NCBI RefSeq assembly: GCF_021130785.1
Contig: NC_060212.1
Coordinates: 143,970,001 to 144,034,000, forward strand
DNA length: 64,000 nucleotides
Direction of reading: 5' to 3'
From: Homalodisca vitripennis
Taxonomy: Eukaryota > Arthropoda > Insecta > Hemiptera > Cicadellidae
The notes beneath the pieces were generated by a model. That model did no database searches. It was not told the DNA's origin and saw nothing but the letters and a program-made list of their open reading frames with translations. Positions 47,241-59,890 of this stretch are shown one piece after another; positions within the stretch are counted from its first letter, which is position 1; every line of letters starts with the position of its first letter. The position numbers were made by a program, and so were the translations under genes.

Positions 47241-48109
47241 TTTTTTGTAAATCTTTAAGAAAAATGTATTGACGTCATGGTTATTCTTTGATAAATGAAC
47301 AAAGCATTGTATGATCGATAAAAATGCTGAATGTTAAATGAGCCTTTGAATCCAATTTCAATTAATTATTATTTGCAGGGAAATGTTTTTGATTGAAATT
47401 GATTTACAATTATTACTTGTACTCTTAAACTAACCTATACACAATTTTCAGTTAGGACAAGAATATGAGGAATTCCCTCCCTACTCTTAAAAGTACCTTT
47501 TCCCTAGTTCAGGAGAGACGGATGGGTAAGTTTGGGTGTAGGAGGTGCCTCATGTCAAGATCCAATTAGGAGGGATGACGGACACTGGGTCAGTCAAGCA
47601 ATCTTGGAAAAAGAGGTAGGCTAGGTCTGTCCCAGCCTCTTCCAGTCAAAAGGGTAGGGAAAGGTACTCAGTTAGTTTATTATAGAGTTAGTTTATACTC
47701 TCCCTCAAGTTTAGATTTGGAAAATCCTCAAACAGGGAGTCTTACCCACTCAAAATAAACCTATACCATATTTGTTGAACTCAATTTAAGTTGATGTATT
47801 GTAAATATAATAACTATATATTCATAGCAAATAAATTACAAGTATACTATGGTCTTAAAAGTTTTAAAAATGGGCAGTGAACCACCGAATTATTTTTTTA
47901 TTAATTCAATCACACTGAATAGTAAAATTATTTATAACGATTTGAGAAGTATTTATTATAAACATAACATAGTCCTCTTGATATTATCTTAGTTCTTGAG
48001 GTTTTTAATCAATTTTAAAGGGAAATATCTTGAAATATCACAACCTTTTAAACCCCGCTGACAAATATAAAGCCACCCTATATTGTATTTTTAATTGTCA
48101 GGATAGAAG
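47241..48109. other. Intergenic DNA with a GC-richer block
   Basis: At 47.46-47.75 kb the sequence is richer in GC, and AGTACCTTTTCCCT (about 47.49 kb) is nearly the reverse complement of AGGGAAAGGTACT (about 47.66 kb). This may be a decayed small DNA element; ends and target duplication are not visible. Confidence 0.4.
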
Positions 48110-48235
48110 GTCTTCGTAATACAGACTTCGCTGGACTTGCAAGCAAAATTTAAAATCTATAGCTCATTTAATTCTCGAGATCTCCTGCGAACAAATAGAC
48201 AAACAGACTATAGTACAGAATAGTACAGGAAAGCA
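48110..48235 (-). repeat. Old dispersed repeat, copy 4
   Basis: On the minus strand it reads GTCTGTTTGTCTATTTG, then TATAGATTTTAAATTTTGC, then CCAGCGAAGTCTGTATTACG, in the family order. Confidence 0.55.
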
Positions 48236-48684
48236 ATTTGTACATCTCTTGGCAGACAAAAGAGGGATTGTGTCAGCCTAATGAGTGGTAGGCTTCAGGG
48301 AAGCTCAGCCACATCCGTGGTTAGACAAGCACCATTATATAACTCTCTTGTCTCTTGTTCAAGTACAAATGAGGTCATCTTTGAATGAATAAAGTCTAAA
48401 GATGAAAATTTTCTGAAGACATCTTTCTGCATTCAAACGTCTTCATTACATTTAGTTTCATAGCAGTATTAAAATATTAAAAGTGCTGATCAACTAGGGA
48501 GGATACTACAGCGCAAGAGAGCGCTGAAATCAAACCCCACCTATTTTTTACATTGAATTCCAATTTAAAAAATCCAGTTCCTATTTTTCTTTTCATTCTG
48601 TGAATGAAACTTTCCTGAGTATTGCAGCTTGTTTACAAATTTATTTATCTGCTATTTTTTTCTTTCGCCATCATGATTAGCCGT

Positions 48685-48910
48685 AAGACCATTGTAAAAA
48701 TATTTGCTAACGCTCAGCCAATCACATGGAGTGCCTCATCATGTAACTCAGTGTTGCCTTTATCGAGATGAAGATTTATGTAAAATTTAAGGTCGTTCGT
48801 TTTCAAGATATTGTTTGGACAGACAGACATACGAGTACAGACAAACATACTGGAAAGGAAATTTTTCCAGCCCCTCGATTGATAGGCTTTGCTAACGCTC
48901 AGTCAAATAT
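48685..48910 (-). repeat. Old dispersed repeat, copy 5 (flanked by GCTAACGCTCAG)
   Basis: TTTGCTAACGCTCAG occurs at both ends (about 48701 and 48889). In between, the minus strand has TGTCTGTCTGTCCAAACAA and ATCTCGATAAAGG. Paired GCTAACGCTCAG ends suggest one or two fused units. Confidence 0.55.
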
Positions 48911-50924
48911 ACCACTACAGGCAAATGGAACGGGAAAATGCATCTTTGACTATCAAGAAATGTAGCAGACGGTTAAGAAGTAATTTAGCACTAAGTATTA
49001 GTAACAGTAAAAGAACTCGTAGGATTTATTTTTTGATTCAGTCGATACTTGAATCCAATGTAGAGTATGTATTGAACTCATTTCAACTGGCTGGTAGTAT
49101 GTTTTAGCACCACACCTAAATCTAGGAAATAAATATTCTTTTCAACTTTTAGCTGAAATTTCAACATTATTCCTATCATTCTGGATAAGTATTTTTTGTT
49201 TTCTTATATTTGCATAATCTTGGCATACACTCTCAAAAAAGCTCTCTTAGTGAAAAAAGGTTTCTCCGTGGCTATTTAGAAAACAACTAAATAATAAGTG
49301 CACATAAACAAGCTGTAACGGCTTTTAATTTTATTCCATACAACAGTGTTAAACCTGGAACACTTTCAAACCTTTATTTTTGTTCGTATTCGAGTATGAG
49401 AAATTTCTCTCAAAAATATCTCTTATAATTCCATATACAAGCACGCGCGGAAAAAAAATCACATGGCTAAAATCAAAATGATCACCAATGTAGCCGGCTC
49501 TGAAGGTTTTGCGTTTTAAAAAAAATTTTACCATGAAAATGTAGTGAATCTCATTACACATATTGATGGTGACCTTAAAGTACTTGGGTATATCGGAATC
49601 TAAGTTGATAATTGGTGAACTAAAATATCGTTACGTGGAGTTTAATATATCTGGAAGAACTGTTTTGCTACTATTACTCATTCGATCAGTAACAGTATAG
49701 TTAATAGGCCAATTCCAGGTAATTAGATACTAGTAATGAATGTACTAACGCTAGAAAAACCAATCGATTTAAAATTCATGAAACTAATCTTGAGACATTA
49801 AGCATAAAAATAATGTATATATATACCGTTGCAACCTCCAGATGCTATTAAAGTTGCTTATATATAGTTATTTTTGACTTATTAAAATTTGAAGTTTTGG
49901 CGTTACCTTTATTTAAAATACTATTCACTTCATAATAAAGACTCTTATCGAACTTTCATAAAAATTATTGGAATGTCGAAGCTGGAGAAATAAGTGAGCA
50001 TAAAGGAACGGGAATTGTCATACGAAGGGCACGTATGTTTCCTATATCATGTTAAAATACAATTAATTGAGAGTGAAGTACACAATAAAGGACGACTCAT
50101 TTAGTTCTAAGGAGAAAGTAAAATGTTTTCTTTGTAAAACTTTGAGTGATGATGCTGCTTATTAAGTAATGTTTAAGTTTTTTGCACTTTTAACATATTA
50201 TGAGTACAACGTTCAGTAAGTATGAGTCTCAAGTAGTAGTAAAAATGGAGCGGAATAATTTACTCAGGCATGAGCTAAATAAATAACTAGACTTTTAGTT
50301 AAAGAGCTAAATTCCGAATCGTACATAATTTGTTCTAAACGGTCTTCAACAGAGTAAAGTAGTCATAATATTGCCATGAATCATGAGAGATTGACAAGTT
50401 ACTTAAGATTAGTTCCATCGACCGCTAAGGAGGCTGTTGTGCACTTTGAAGGGGAGTCAAATAGAATAGTTTCTACCGGTATTCAACAGGCCATTATTGT
50501 TCAAACAAGTTTTCATTCACTTACCGAACACCTCGGTTACGAAAGTTGGTTGGACACGTATTTCACAATTTCTGCCACAACACAAATTCCCTACACTATA
50601 ATCATAGTTTTGAGTTGCCTGGACCTGACTTATAAACTGATACGCTAGATCAAATATTGTTAATGGAATTTCAATGTTGTTTTTAATCAAATGACTTTGA
50701 TGGACGAGCCTTTGGAAGTCTGTAAATATATTCAGGCAAGGGCGAACTTTCAGCTGGGTAGTGATAACATGCAAATTATCGTCCAAATTAAAGACTGGAT
50801 TTGGTTTTTAGATCTAACAGAAACCGATATTGCTTTTAAACACACAAAATTCACACAGAGTTCTAGGAACCAAAATGTCTGGTCTTCAAAATGTTATTTT
50901 TATTTTATTAGATAAGCATTAGCG
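48911..50924. other. Intergenic DNA, no supported gene
   Basis: Overlapping open frames of 90 (+) and 89 (-) codons lie at 50376-50786. They are on both strands, match no family I know and have no clear splice or poly(A) context, so I do not call a gene. Confidence 0.4.
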
Positions 50925-51290
50925 AAGCCTATCGCTCGTAGAGTGAAATAAATAATTATAATAGTTTCTGTCTATCTGTGTGTCCGCCCATAAGTTACCT
51001 TTAGAACTAACAGACGTATAACTGAACATTTTGCATGAAACTTCATTTCTATATTAGGAACACAGAGTTAGACGATGTCGGAATTTGGCTGAGCGTAATT
51101 AAAACTTATAATTTCTCTTTTGTTTACCGAAAGATGTAAAAAAACTCTTTTACGTTTGATTGCTTGCCTTTCTAACTGTAAACAACGAAATAAGCTATAC
51201 GAGTACACTTAGAATCTTACAATGAACCTCAGGAAAGACTGTTATGCAACACGTGGTGTGGCTTACTCATACCTTGTTATATTGAAAATT
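50925..51290 (+). repeat. Old dispersed repeat, copy 6
   Basis: Contains TAGCGAAGCCTATCG, TTTCTGTCTATCTGTGTGTCC, ACATTTTGCATGAAACTTC, GGCTGAGCGTAATTAAAAC, then GTTATGCAACACGTGGTGTG. This is the most complete order of family modules outside 38-39.9 kb. Confidence 0.65.
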
Positions 51291-53909
51291 AGCGTGTTTA
51301 AGGTTATAAAAGAAAAGGAAAGTTCAAGGATCGTTAAAACCACAATAGTAACTAATTGTTGACGCATGCTTAACTTTCATATGAGTGGGAGAGGTGGAAA
51401 ATTACTTTGTAATACCAGCCTCAAAAACCCCTTCACTTCGAGAGGGTACAAATTGTGCTAGACGAATGTGTATGACGAAAACGTCTTCACCAATAAAATT
51501 TACATTTGCCTCAATCCTCTTCTATAGCCACGCTCGTTAAGCTAAGCCAGTCTGCAAGGCCGGATTCATCGATTGCTCGCAATTACCGATAGATTGCAGC
51601 TATTATACTGTCAACAGTCTGCAGGACTGACCACTGACCAGTCCTGCTTAATAATTCAGGTTTCTCAGGATCACATTAATATAGTAAAGCTCCTTTCTGG
51701 TGTCTTTTATGAAACAACACTTATGTTATTTTTACACACTTCCCAATCACAAAATGTTTATACACATTATCACGCCGTATACATTTATAAAATTCTGTTT
51801 TCTCAAAGAAACTGAAACGGGCAAATCGCAGCAGCAGAGTTAAGCTCTGCAAGTCTCCTCCCTTTTCCGCCCGAAGCTCTTGTAATCCCTTTCCGACAGC
51901 TTTCTTCCGTGAGATTATCCCTGTTCGTTGTTGTGCCTAATTGAATGTTCAAGTGATTTTTCTACAGTAAATACAGATATACTATATACGAATTTCTTTG
52001 TTCCATAATTTGGGATATTTTGTTTAATTAAACGCTAAATGATTTCATAGATATATTTTGAATCTCTGAATATAAAACATATTTGGAAATGTCCAATTGT
52101 ATCTATTTCATAAAATTGATAAAACAATATCGTTCTGATATTGAAGCATTATTTGAATTACTGAGCCCAGATTGCGTTCAAATTAAAGTGCTCAAGCTGT
52201 AAACAGCTATTTATATTCACAAAGAGTTCTGTTCGCAGCAACTTAACAACTGTCCACTCCGAATGCTGTCAAACAAATCGACTTAAGTTGCTGTGTCTGT
52301 ATTAGTCATGTTATTCTTGTTATACTGGCTTTAGCTTTGTTATGTAATGGATACAGATTTAATAGTCTTATTTTCTTCCCTCAAATTCTGATATACTGTA
52401 TGTGGTTTGTTTCAAATTATTCCTCTATAATTTCGCTTCCTGTTACATATCTTCCATACAATCCAGACTCCTTTCCGTATCCTCGATTAGTTGTGCTCAC
52501 CTCATAAATAATGTTAAACTATTCGTCTGTCACATGTTTTCTTGCTCTCATCCCTGATTCAGCATTATCCCCCGTTTTATTATCCAGCATTTCTGAAAGA
52601 TACTCTTTAACACTAATGCCAATTATACAAATATTCATTTTTACTCGATTTCATTCATTACTCCCTTTTCATATCTATGGAGTGATGGCCAGATGTTAGA
52701 ACACTTTTCATGAGCCTCATTTATTTCTTTTACCTGTTATATTCTACTACTCTTCATTTTTTCTCGTGACTTCCACAACCTCCTCACCCTTCGCTTTCCT
52801 TTTTTTTTTACTTCTGGTGGCATTTTTGTTCTTAATATAGACTTTTACTTCTTACAGTTTTAAACACCGGGCCTCCTCGGGTGCCCATTGAGGCAGACAG
52901 GTATTCTTCAAAGAACGCTGGGTTTGGTTCACCTGTTTCCCTTACCAATCTTCTATCACTCATCTTTTATGAGCTCTTTCTCCATATGTATATTTCTTCC
53001 GCTTCCTTAATCTTCCTCACCCCTTAAAGACACTGCTTCTCTTCAACCATTGCATAACTTGTGTTGTATTTCTTGGTTGCTTTATAGTTACTACAAATAA
53101 TTCTCTTATAACTAATAGTTGTTCTACACTGTTTATTCATGCTGTACATGTATGAACACCAAACATGTTAGTTCATTGAAATGTTCAGTCAATAGCTCCA
53201 GTGCCTTTTTGTGGCATAAACTCAGAAGAAGAACCTCTTCTGATATGCCTAGGAAAATAGTCACGTTAGTAGAAGTATTACCATGGTTCTTCGGCCATTT
53301 ATCGACAATTTTGCATAACTTTTTTTAGATTTGCGAGGCTTATAATAGTAATGACCATGGTTGGGGTTAGTTTGATTTTTTATAGTAGCTCTTAAAAGCT
53401 GATCTCTATCATATGCGAACGAGGCGTCCCCATTAAACGTCTTTAAGCACTGCGACCATTGCGCAGAATGAGGTCCTAACAATACCAAGTTGGGTTTACA
53501 TTGGTGAAGATTCCTGTATTCGGATCCCCAAACGCGATGCTGAAGGAGATCGAGTTTTTTTATCTTTCAATGTATTATATCTTGATTAATCAGTGATTCA
53601 AGCTTCCCAGCAGTGGCAGATAAGCGCATTCTGTCACCGAAGGTCGAGCTGTTTACAAGGCTGAATGGAGCCGTGTTGATAGTACTCGTGGGTGCCTCCC
53701 ATCAGCAGTCTGATTTATAATGATGTCTCCAATCAGACCAGGTTGTGACTATAACGAAGATTTTTAAATTTGTCCTTACTTCTATTTGATATTGTAAAGA
53801 GGTGTTTGTGAAGTGGAAGATACTAATAAGGATACGTGATAAGAGAACGACAGGAATTCGAAAACAACAAAACATAAATACTTCTAGTAAAATTTAAAGA
53901 GATCTGGAG

Positions 53910-53912
<3 letters not shown>
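51291..53912. other. Intergenic DNA; pyrimidine-rich in part
   Basis: 52350-53080 is pyrimidine-rich on the top strand and contains a GC-rich core at 52868-52935 related to the one at 18.5 kb. No gene can be supported; the open frames on both strands are short and unrecognised. Confidence 0.4.

Positions 53913-53947
<35 letters not shown>
53913..53947. repeat. Poly(A) tract of 35
   Basis: An uninterrupted run of 35 A. It could be the tail of a plus-strand retroposed sequence, but the upstream 300 bases hold no recognisable body. Confidence 0.95.
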
Positions 53948-53949
<2 letters not shown>

Positions 53950-54046
53950 GGATACCATTCAGGACCTCCACACGCAAAGTTACGCCAAGGCTATTCTAAA
54001 AACACCCAATTTTGTCTCCCTCACCGGTAGGTTCAATAATCATGGA

Positions 54047-54614
54047 TTACTAACGGGTAGGTACGATAAGCGGACTCGGCTTTTATATCGAAATTGGCAA
54101 ACGATATTACTTAATCATAACCATCGATATAATCAATCGATACTGATTAATTATATTGTACAATTAACTTAAATTATCTATAATAACAGCTATAAACACT
54201 TTCAAATAAAACACGTAAGGTAATATTTCAATTTTACATAAGTAACATTTGATTATTAAAAATTGCAGTCAATTTTATAAAACTAGACGACATTGCTTTG
54301 AAAGATAATAAGAAATGTTTTTCGTGGCTTTAACATGTTGGACTCCCAAGATTGTGGAAAAGAAACAACTGTAACTGTAAGAGGAGCATATATGGTCGTG
54401 TTTAGTTTTCCTAATTTTGGTTATAATAATTTGTTTAATCACTGTAAATATAAAATTCATATTTTAATTAAAAAAATATGATTGTTATTGAAGACAATAG
54501 ATACTTTTATATCGAATGATAGTCTAGGATTTGAGATGCGAATATTAGGTATCGATGATTACATTCTTCGATATAAACAACCGGGTCCGCTTATCGTACC
54601 CTACCCGTACTAAC
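54047..54614. mobile_element. hAT-like MITE with 8-bp TSD
   Basis: The 552-bp element (54055-54606) starts GGGTAGG-TACGATAAGCGG and ends in the inverted form (minus strand GGGTAGGGTACGATAAGCGG). Similarity continues as GACTCGG versus GACCCGG and TATATCGAA in both arms. It is flanked by TTACTAAC (54047-54054) and GTACTAAC (54607-54614), 7 of 8 bases identical. The duplication fits the hAT target pattern nTnnnnAn. There is no coding capacity, so it depends on a transposase elsewhere. The superfamily call rests on the duplication length and pattern, not on a known terminal sequence. Confidence 0.8.
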
Positions 54615-54679
54615 CTGCTGAGCTTTTGACTTCAGGGATGTTGAATCCAAACTATCAGACTTTACAACTCATCAAAGTA

Positions 54680-54760
54680 AGGGTGGCGTAGCTGACTCTG
54701 TAGAAGGCAATAAAGCTTCCTAGTGTAGCGATACGGATTGGGGTTTAGAAGTAAAGATTT
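54680..54760 (+). repeat. Possible tRNA-derived SINE head
   Basis: GGTGGCGTAGCTGACTC, AAAGCTTCCTAGTGTAGCGA and ACGGATTGGGGTTT follow the spacing of a SINE head with a decayed B box. No tail or target duplication is visible. Confidence 0.3.
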
Positions 54761-55404
54761 ATTTAATGAAATTCACTGATGTTCGAGGAAAATACCGGAA
54801 AATACTGTAAGAGCTCTCGTTCACGTTCTTACTGCAGACCACAAGACCCGGGATCTGGAGCAATGAAATGGCAGAGGACTGGGGAGGTGATATTTTTTGA
54901 TGGGAAGCACGTACGTAGTTCTGCTACCGTATATAGGCCCACTGTAGAGTACTGTTAGAACTGTCTCAAGACAGGTTCTAGACGAGGCGTTTGTACCCTG
55001 GCGCATAGATAATAGAAGACGGAGATGTTGTTATCACAAATTTGCATTATTTCATTTGAAATATGAAATGAAAATAATGATTTATTCCAATAATAGAAAT
55101 ATTAAAGCATTAGAAACATGTGTCCACTGTTCTGTAAATATGAGCTTCAATAAGTTCGTTTCAATCTTTAACTTTAATAATTTAATTTGAAGTATAAGTT
55201 AATGATAACATATTGCAACTAAACACTGATAAAAGTACATTTTTGAATGCTAAGCCCCTTTGTATACTTCGGGTTGTAGGTTTTTCAGAAAGGGCCACGA
55301 GGTTCAGTAAAAAGTACAAAAAGAATAATAATTTTAACCCGTGATTCAAAGTAGATTGTTCGCGGAGGAGGACAAAGGGTAAAGAGGCAATAACCGTCCA
55401 TCAG
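54761..55404. other. Intergenic DNA
   Basis: No recognised feature. Confidence 0.4.
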
Positions 55405-55560
55405 AGACTCGGCCATTGTTGTAGATATTATTCTGGCGCTGATCCATTTCTCAGCGCAATCAGCTGTTCCATCAGCATCTGATAGCCGCTGCAGTGCGCT
55501 GATCTCCTGATACGCTAACAATCGCCGTTCTTCTTCTCATACACTATCTTTCTGTGCTTT
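55405..55560. repeat. Dispersed repeat shared with 15.45 kb
   Basis: Same landmarks and orientation as 15450-15592 (CGCTGATCCATTT, TCAGCGCAATCAGCTG, TGATAGCCGCT, GATACGCTAACA). Confidence 0.65.
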
Positions 55561-55742
55561 CTATTATACTGTAGAGTTACGGTGGAATGTTGTGATAACA
55601 GCTTTTCCTCTTTTATCACTTGTTTTATGAGGGTTACGTTGGCGGCAGTGATATTTTGCAGACAGATTCCTAGTACAGCGTGCTAGTTGTAGTTTAATGT
55701 TAACAAATAATTTTCATCATAGTCATACAAACTGCATGTCAT

Positions 55743-56027
55743 ACGTACATAATGTTTAATTTAAAGTTCGTTTTGGACGATATAAAGATTGTAAAGGAGG
55801 TAAAAGGATTTTTCGGACATTTGCTATGACTTATTATTTTATAATAAAATATAAATAATATACATATAAATAAATATTTATGTTTTTATTATGTGTTAGA
55901 TTAGTTATCCACCTGAGGAAGAGATCAGATTGCAGATTTAGAAACGTAGTTTTATCGAATTTTTGTTTCACAAAATGATGAGAATTCATTCGTTGTCTGA
56001 TAAATCCTGTTATCTTTGCACGTACAT
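55743..56027 (+). mobile_element. Snap-back element, copy C (long form with AT insert)
   Basis: ACGTACAT flanks the element at 55743-55750 and 56020-56027. The left part (TTTGGACGATATAAAG, AAGGATTTTTCGGACATTTG) and the right part (CTGAGGAAGAGATCAGATTG, AGAAACGTAG, TTTTTGTTTCAC, AAATCCTGTTAT) match copy A. An AT-rich stretch (about 55830-55905) replaces the left inner arm, so the hairpin is not complete here. This may show the ancestral, non-palindromic arrangement. Confidence 0.65.
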
Positions 56028-56520
56028 CGTGTCTATAACAATGTTTATGTCTGTAAAATACAGACATAAAAAACTGTACAATACTGTACAAAAAAAAAAT
56101 AATATGTGTATTATAGCATCAACAATTAAAATGGTTTTTTTATTTTTGTTTTCAATTATTATTTGCATTATAATGAAAAGTTTATTACTGGTCCAAAATT
56201 ACTACCTAGGGCCAGACCGAATTTACATTAGCCCTTCGATTAGCACCATGATCTATGGTCCATATAGGTAAATTTACTAAATAATGAAATATGTATAGAA
56301 TTTAGACGAGTTTAAGTTCCTAAAGTAGATAGGGTATTTTGAGAGCTAAAATAACTTGAGATTTTATTACAACCTCTACGATTACTAGTTTGTAAAGCAT
56401 TTGAGGTAGTATTTATTCTTTAACAGGTGTTTATTTTGGTGTGTGTCAGAAGAAATGAAATTCATTGCTCAGCAATTTTAAAATTATTTACGATTTTATT
56501 TGTTTGACATTTAACTAGCA
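56028..56520. other. AT-rich intergenic DNA
   Basis: No supported feature. Confidence 0.4.
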
Positions 56521-56543
56521 ACACGCGAGCGAGCGCGCGCGCG

Positions 56544-56612
<69 letters not shown>

Positions 56613-56641
56613 GCACGCACACGCACGCACGCACGCACACG
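56521..56641. repeat. Compound (CG)n-(CA)n-(CGCA)n microsatellite
   Basis: GAGC, then (GC)n to about 56552, then (AC)n to about 56608, then mixed CACG and CGCA units to 56641. Alternating purine-pyrimidine throughout. Confidence 0.98.
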
Positions 56642-58832
56642 ATATTTTCAAACCATCAACAGACTGTTCACAAAGCCAGCATTACAATCTTTGCTGGTCT
56701 CGAATTCTACTGAATAAGTCGTTTTAACTATTCAGTAATGTCGCTCCCTCTTTTTTGTGCTCACTTGTTTGCACAGGCATCTTCCTTATTTAGGAACCTT
56801 CGACATTTCTGTTTATTCTCCACTCTTCTTCACTCTTTCTATACATTTGAATTGGTCACTATTGCTACGTCAGTCTACTCGTATTTGTTTGTGCCTAGAG
56901 CTGATTGCCTCAGTAATAATAAATGTATTCAATCCAACTTTATTTACGATAGGATCATTAAGAAGTTTACTTATGCAGTCAGTTATGTGTCGAATTGGGT
57001 TGATTCTAAGCGACATGCTTGCCATACTTGAGATACTTAAGAGATACACTGAGATTGTCTGGTGTTGCCTTATGCGTTTTGTGAGATGGATGACAATAAT
57101 CCATATATTTTATAAAGAATCCAGTACCTTTGTGGTTTACTCTCAAAGTATCGTACTATCCCAGTATGGGAATCTGGTAACTTACACGGGGATGAAAATC
57201 CAGCCATATATCCTACCCCCTTCTTATCGTACTTTTCAATTGAAATATATTACATATTTTAAAATGCTCCACTATATACCATAAATAAACATTATGACAT
57301 AGGTGATAACCGGTGTATGTATTTCTGGGAGGTAAATTTCCAACCTGAAATGAATTTTGAAAGCCAAGAAGCATGGCCCATTGTAGTAGAAGTGCGGGCA
57401 TCTAAGCCTACAATGGTGGTACAGAAATTCCAACGCCCCCACGTTGTTTGTCACCGAGGTGGCGTGGGTCGGTCCCCACAACACAACTCAATACTTAACA
57501 AGACCGAGTGACGTGTGGAGGCATGCTATTGTTCGGCCCACTGTCGCCACGGCGAACCGCCCAACCGAGCACTCACGGAAACATCCGATCAGTATTCAAG
57601 GTTGGTCCTCGGGGCCGGATATGTCACCATTAAAATGCTAACAGATGCGGGATGTATACGTCCGAACCTGTGGTTAGTTCATCCACGCCTCCTGATCCTT
57701 ATAATTATTACGCGCCATGCATAACATTGTCTGCTACATTTGTCTGGAAAAATGGGACAGGCAGGTCAGAGCGTTTCTTGATAACGTTACATGAGGAATC
57801 ATGCATATATTATGCTTCACTTCATACATATGTTAGAACATTGGATGTGTCAATAAAATCGACCTCAATTTATTTATGAGAGTTGAGGCCTGAAAATATT
57901 CAAAAAGGAAAATCTACAGTAGCTGAACTATAAGTTTCTTAAAAAAAAAAAAAAATTAAATCGCATAGTGTATAAAACTTAAATGTAATAAATAGTTTTT
58001 AACTTAATATACGTTTTTTCTCGATGTATAAATCTGACCGGACTTCAATTCCATCTCTAAGAAAGACCGTGGATCTCTAAGAATGAATGAATTTTACTTT
58101 GGAAATGATTTCACTTAGTCATAAAGTGGAATCTTATTCCATATATCACAAAACCATCAGATTTTCCAGCCATAACAGATTAAGTTTTAAAGAGTGCCTT
58201 TTTAAAGCATTACACTCTTATTGGTAATGAAATGATACTTTAAGAAGACAATTCTTTCTAGCTGTAGAATAGGATTTATGGAGTGATAACAATTTATTTA
58301 TACATATGAAGGACACAAATGATCGAACATTTATTATTATATCCAACCAACACATACATTGTACATACATTTTGTAAAACTTCGCTAAGGGATTATTCAA
58401 TTTGCCAGATACATGAATAAAGAACCTTGAACAACAGTATAATAAAATAAAGGGCTAAAAAACGTGACAGGCTGCCATCGCCTTTAATATAAGTGGGGAA
58501 ATCGTATTTACTAAAACTAAACATTCGTAAGTAGCTAAGTAAAACTTGTTTAAAAGATTAATGGAAGATTGAAATTATTTAATTAGTTTTCCATCACTCA
58601 TCAATGTGAAGAATCTGCATTGAAAAGTAGATTATTTCTTATCACGCCAGTATAATTCATTAGTTCGTTATCTTGTGTGATAGGCTCAGTATATGTTTCG
58701 AATTTGCAGAAAATAGTCACACGATTTCCAACTTAGAATAATTTTGCACTCTAATTTCCATCTGTAAAAATCCCATGGTACAACTTTTCGTTATAGAAAA
58801 CTCTTGTAATGATACTTATTACCTTTCCGTTG
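56642..58832. other. Intergenic DNA with a GC-richer island
   Basis: 57300-57800 is distinctly richer in GC than its flanks and open in several frames on both strands for 60-75 codons. No reading resembles a family I know and no splice pattern is clear. A decayed transposon or an exon cluster are both possible. Confidence 0.35.
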
Positions 58833-58997
58833 TAGGTGCTTCAACAAGTTCCTTGACGTCGGGGCACATGCAGCCATGTGTGAAGAGCTAAGGTAAACAC
58901 TCCCTGGCTGTTGACGCAGCAACTGTTCAGTAATCACATTATCTTGTTCTGTTGGAGAAAAACAAACACAAGCAGGCTCCTGAGTAGGTCCTACCAT
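58833..58997 (-). CDS. Possible first coding exon of an unrecognised gene
   Basis: On the minus strand a start codon at 58997-58995, in good context (ACAATGG), opens about 55 codons of varied, non-repetitive sequence: VGPTQEPACVCFSP, then EQLLRQQPGSVYLSSS, then APTSRNLLKHLQRK. A donor-like CGGAAAG/GTAATAAGT then follows at about 58832. Base composition is richer in GC than the flanks. Staying in frame past the donor adds only ten codons. I do not recognise the protein and cannot find a second exon downstream, so this may be a first exon, a retained fragment or chance. Confidence 0.3.
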
Positions 58998-59825
58998 TGT
59001 AACAAACTTCTACTTTATAAGTACACAACGTTGCATTAACTAGTTTAGTACATTCCAAAACATACAAGGAAAGAAAAGAAATTACATAAATAATGTAAGT
59101 CGTGTTTAGCATTATTGTAAATTAGTTTTATACGAGATTTTATAGAAGTAGATCCCCTGAAAAATTAATATTTTAATCATGTATACCTCCACAGGCTATA
59201 CATGTGGGTTGTCTTTTTATTCCTTTGCCGTAGTTGATGACATTTCAAAAAGCATTAGTAGCGAGGTCCTCTGGGAAACACATATAGTAAGGGGATTTAA
59301 TCATAGCAAGTTTCAGTCACACGAGGTTCGATGTTATAAACCATCACTTAGATGTCATTTCCTATTTAGTTTGACGTTTATAGAGCATGTAATGAAATTA
59401 AATAATGTTGATCCTGATGAAAATTTCAAAGATGAATCCACTCTTGGTAATTTCTATGAATGAGATTTGTTATTATGCCACTAATTTGTTATAATTGTTA
59501 CTTATTTAATGTGATTGTTGTATACTCACATTTTCACACTAAAATATATAGGGATGTACGAATATTATTTCATTAATGATACTATCAAACTTTAATCTAC
59601 TAAGATATTACGAAAACTGATATAAATAAGCCGTGTAGACCTGAACTTTCAGCTGCAAAAGACACATTCTAATGTTTATCCATGAAAAAAATAATTTCTA
59701 CAAAATTGAATTCTAAACTGATATTATTTTTTATTCAAACTCTGTAAATATTAAAACTAAAGAAAAAAGTGGAATAAGTAGAAATAAATTAATCAAAGTG
59801 GCACTTACAAAACATTGGGATAGAA
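58998..59825. other. AT-rich intergenic DNA
   Basis: A 94-codon open frame at 59179-59463 (+) has no recognised motif and AT-driven composition; not called. Confidence 0.4.
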
Positions 59826-59890
59826 AATGACCGAGTGGTCTAACGCGTAGGTCTTTGAGTCTGAGTTATAGATGTGCACATGTTATATAC
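59826..59890 (+). repeat. tRNA(Leu)-like SINE head
   Basis: ATGACCGAGTGGTCTAACGCG is an A box of tRNA-Leu type, and TTTGAGTCTGAGTTATAGAT aligns with the SINE at 63.8 kb. The element breaks off before a full B box. Confidence 0.55.

Noticed and set aside
50376..50786. Overlapping 90- and 89-codon open frames on opposite strands
   Set aside because: Neither resembles a known family, and mutual overlap suggests chance absence of stops.
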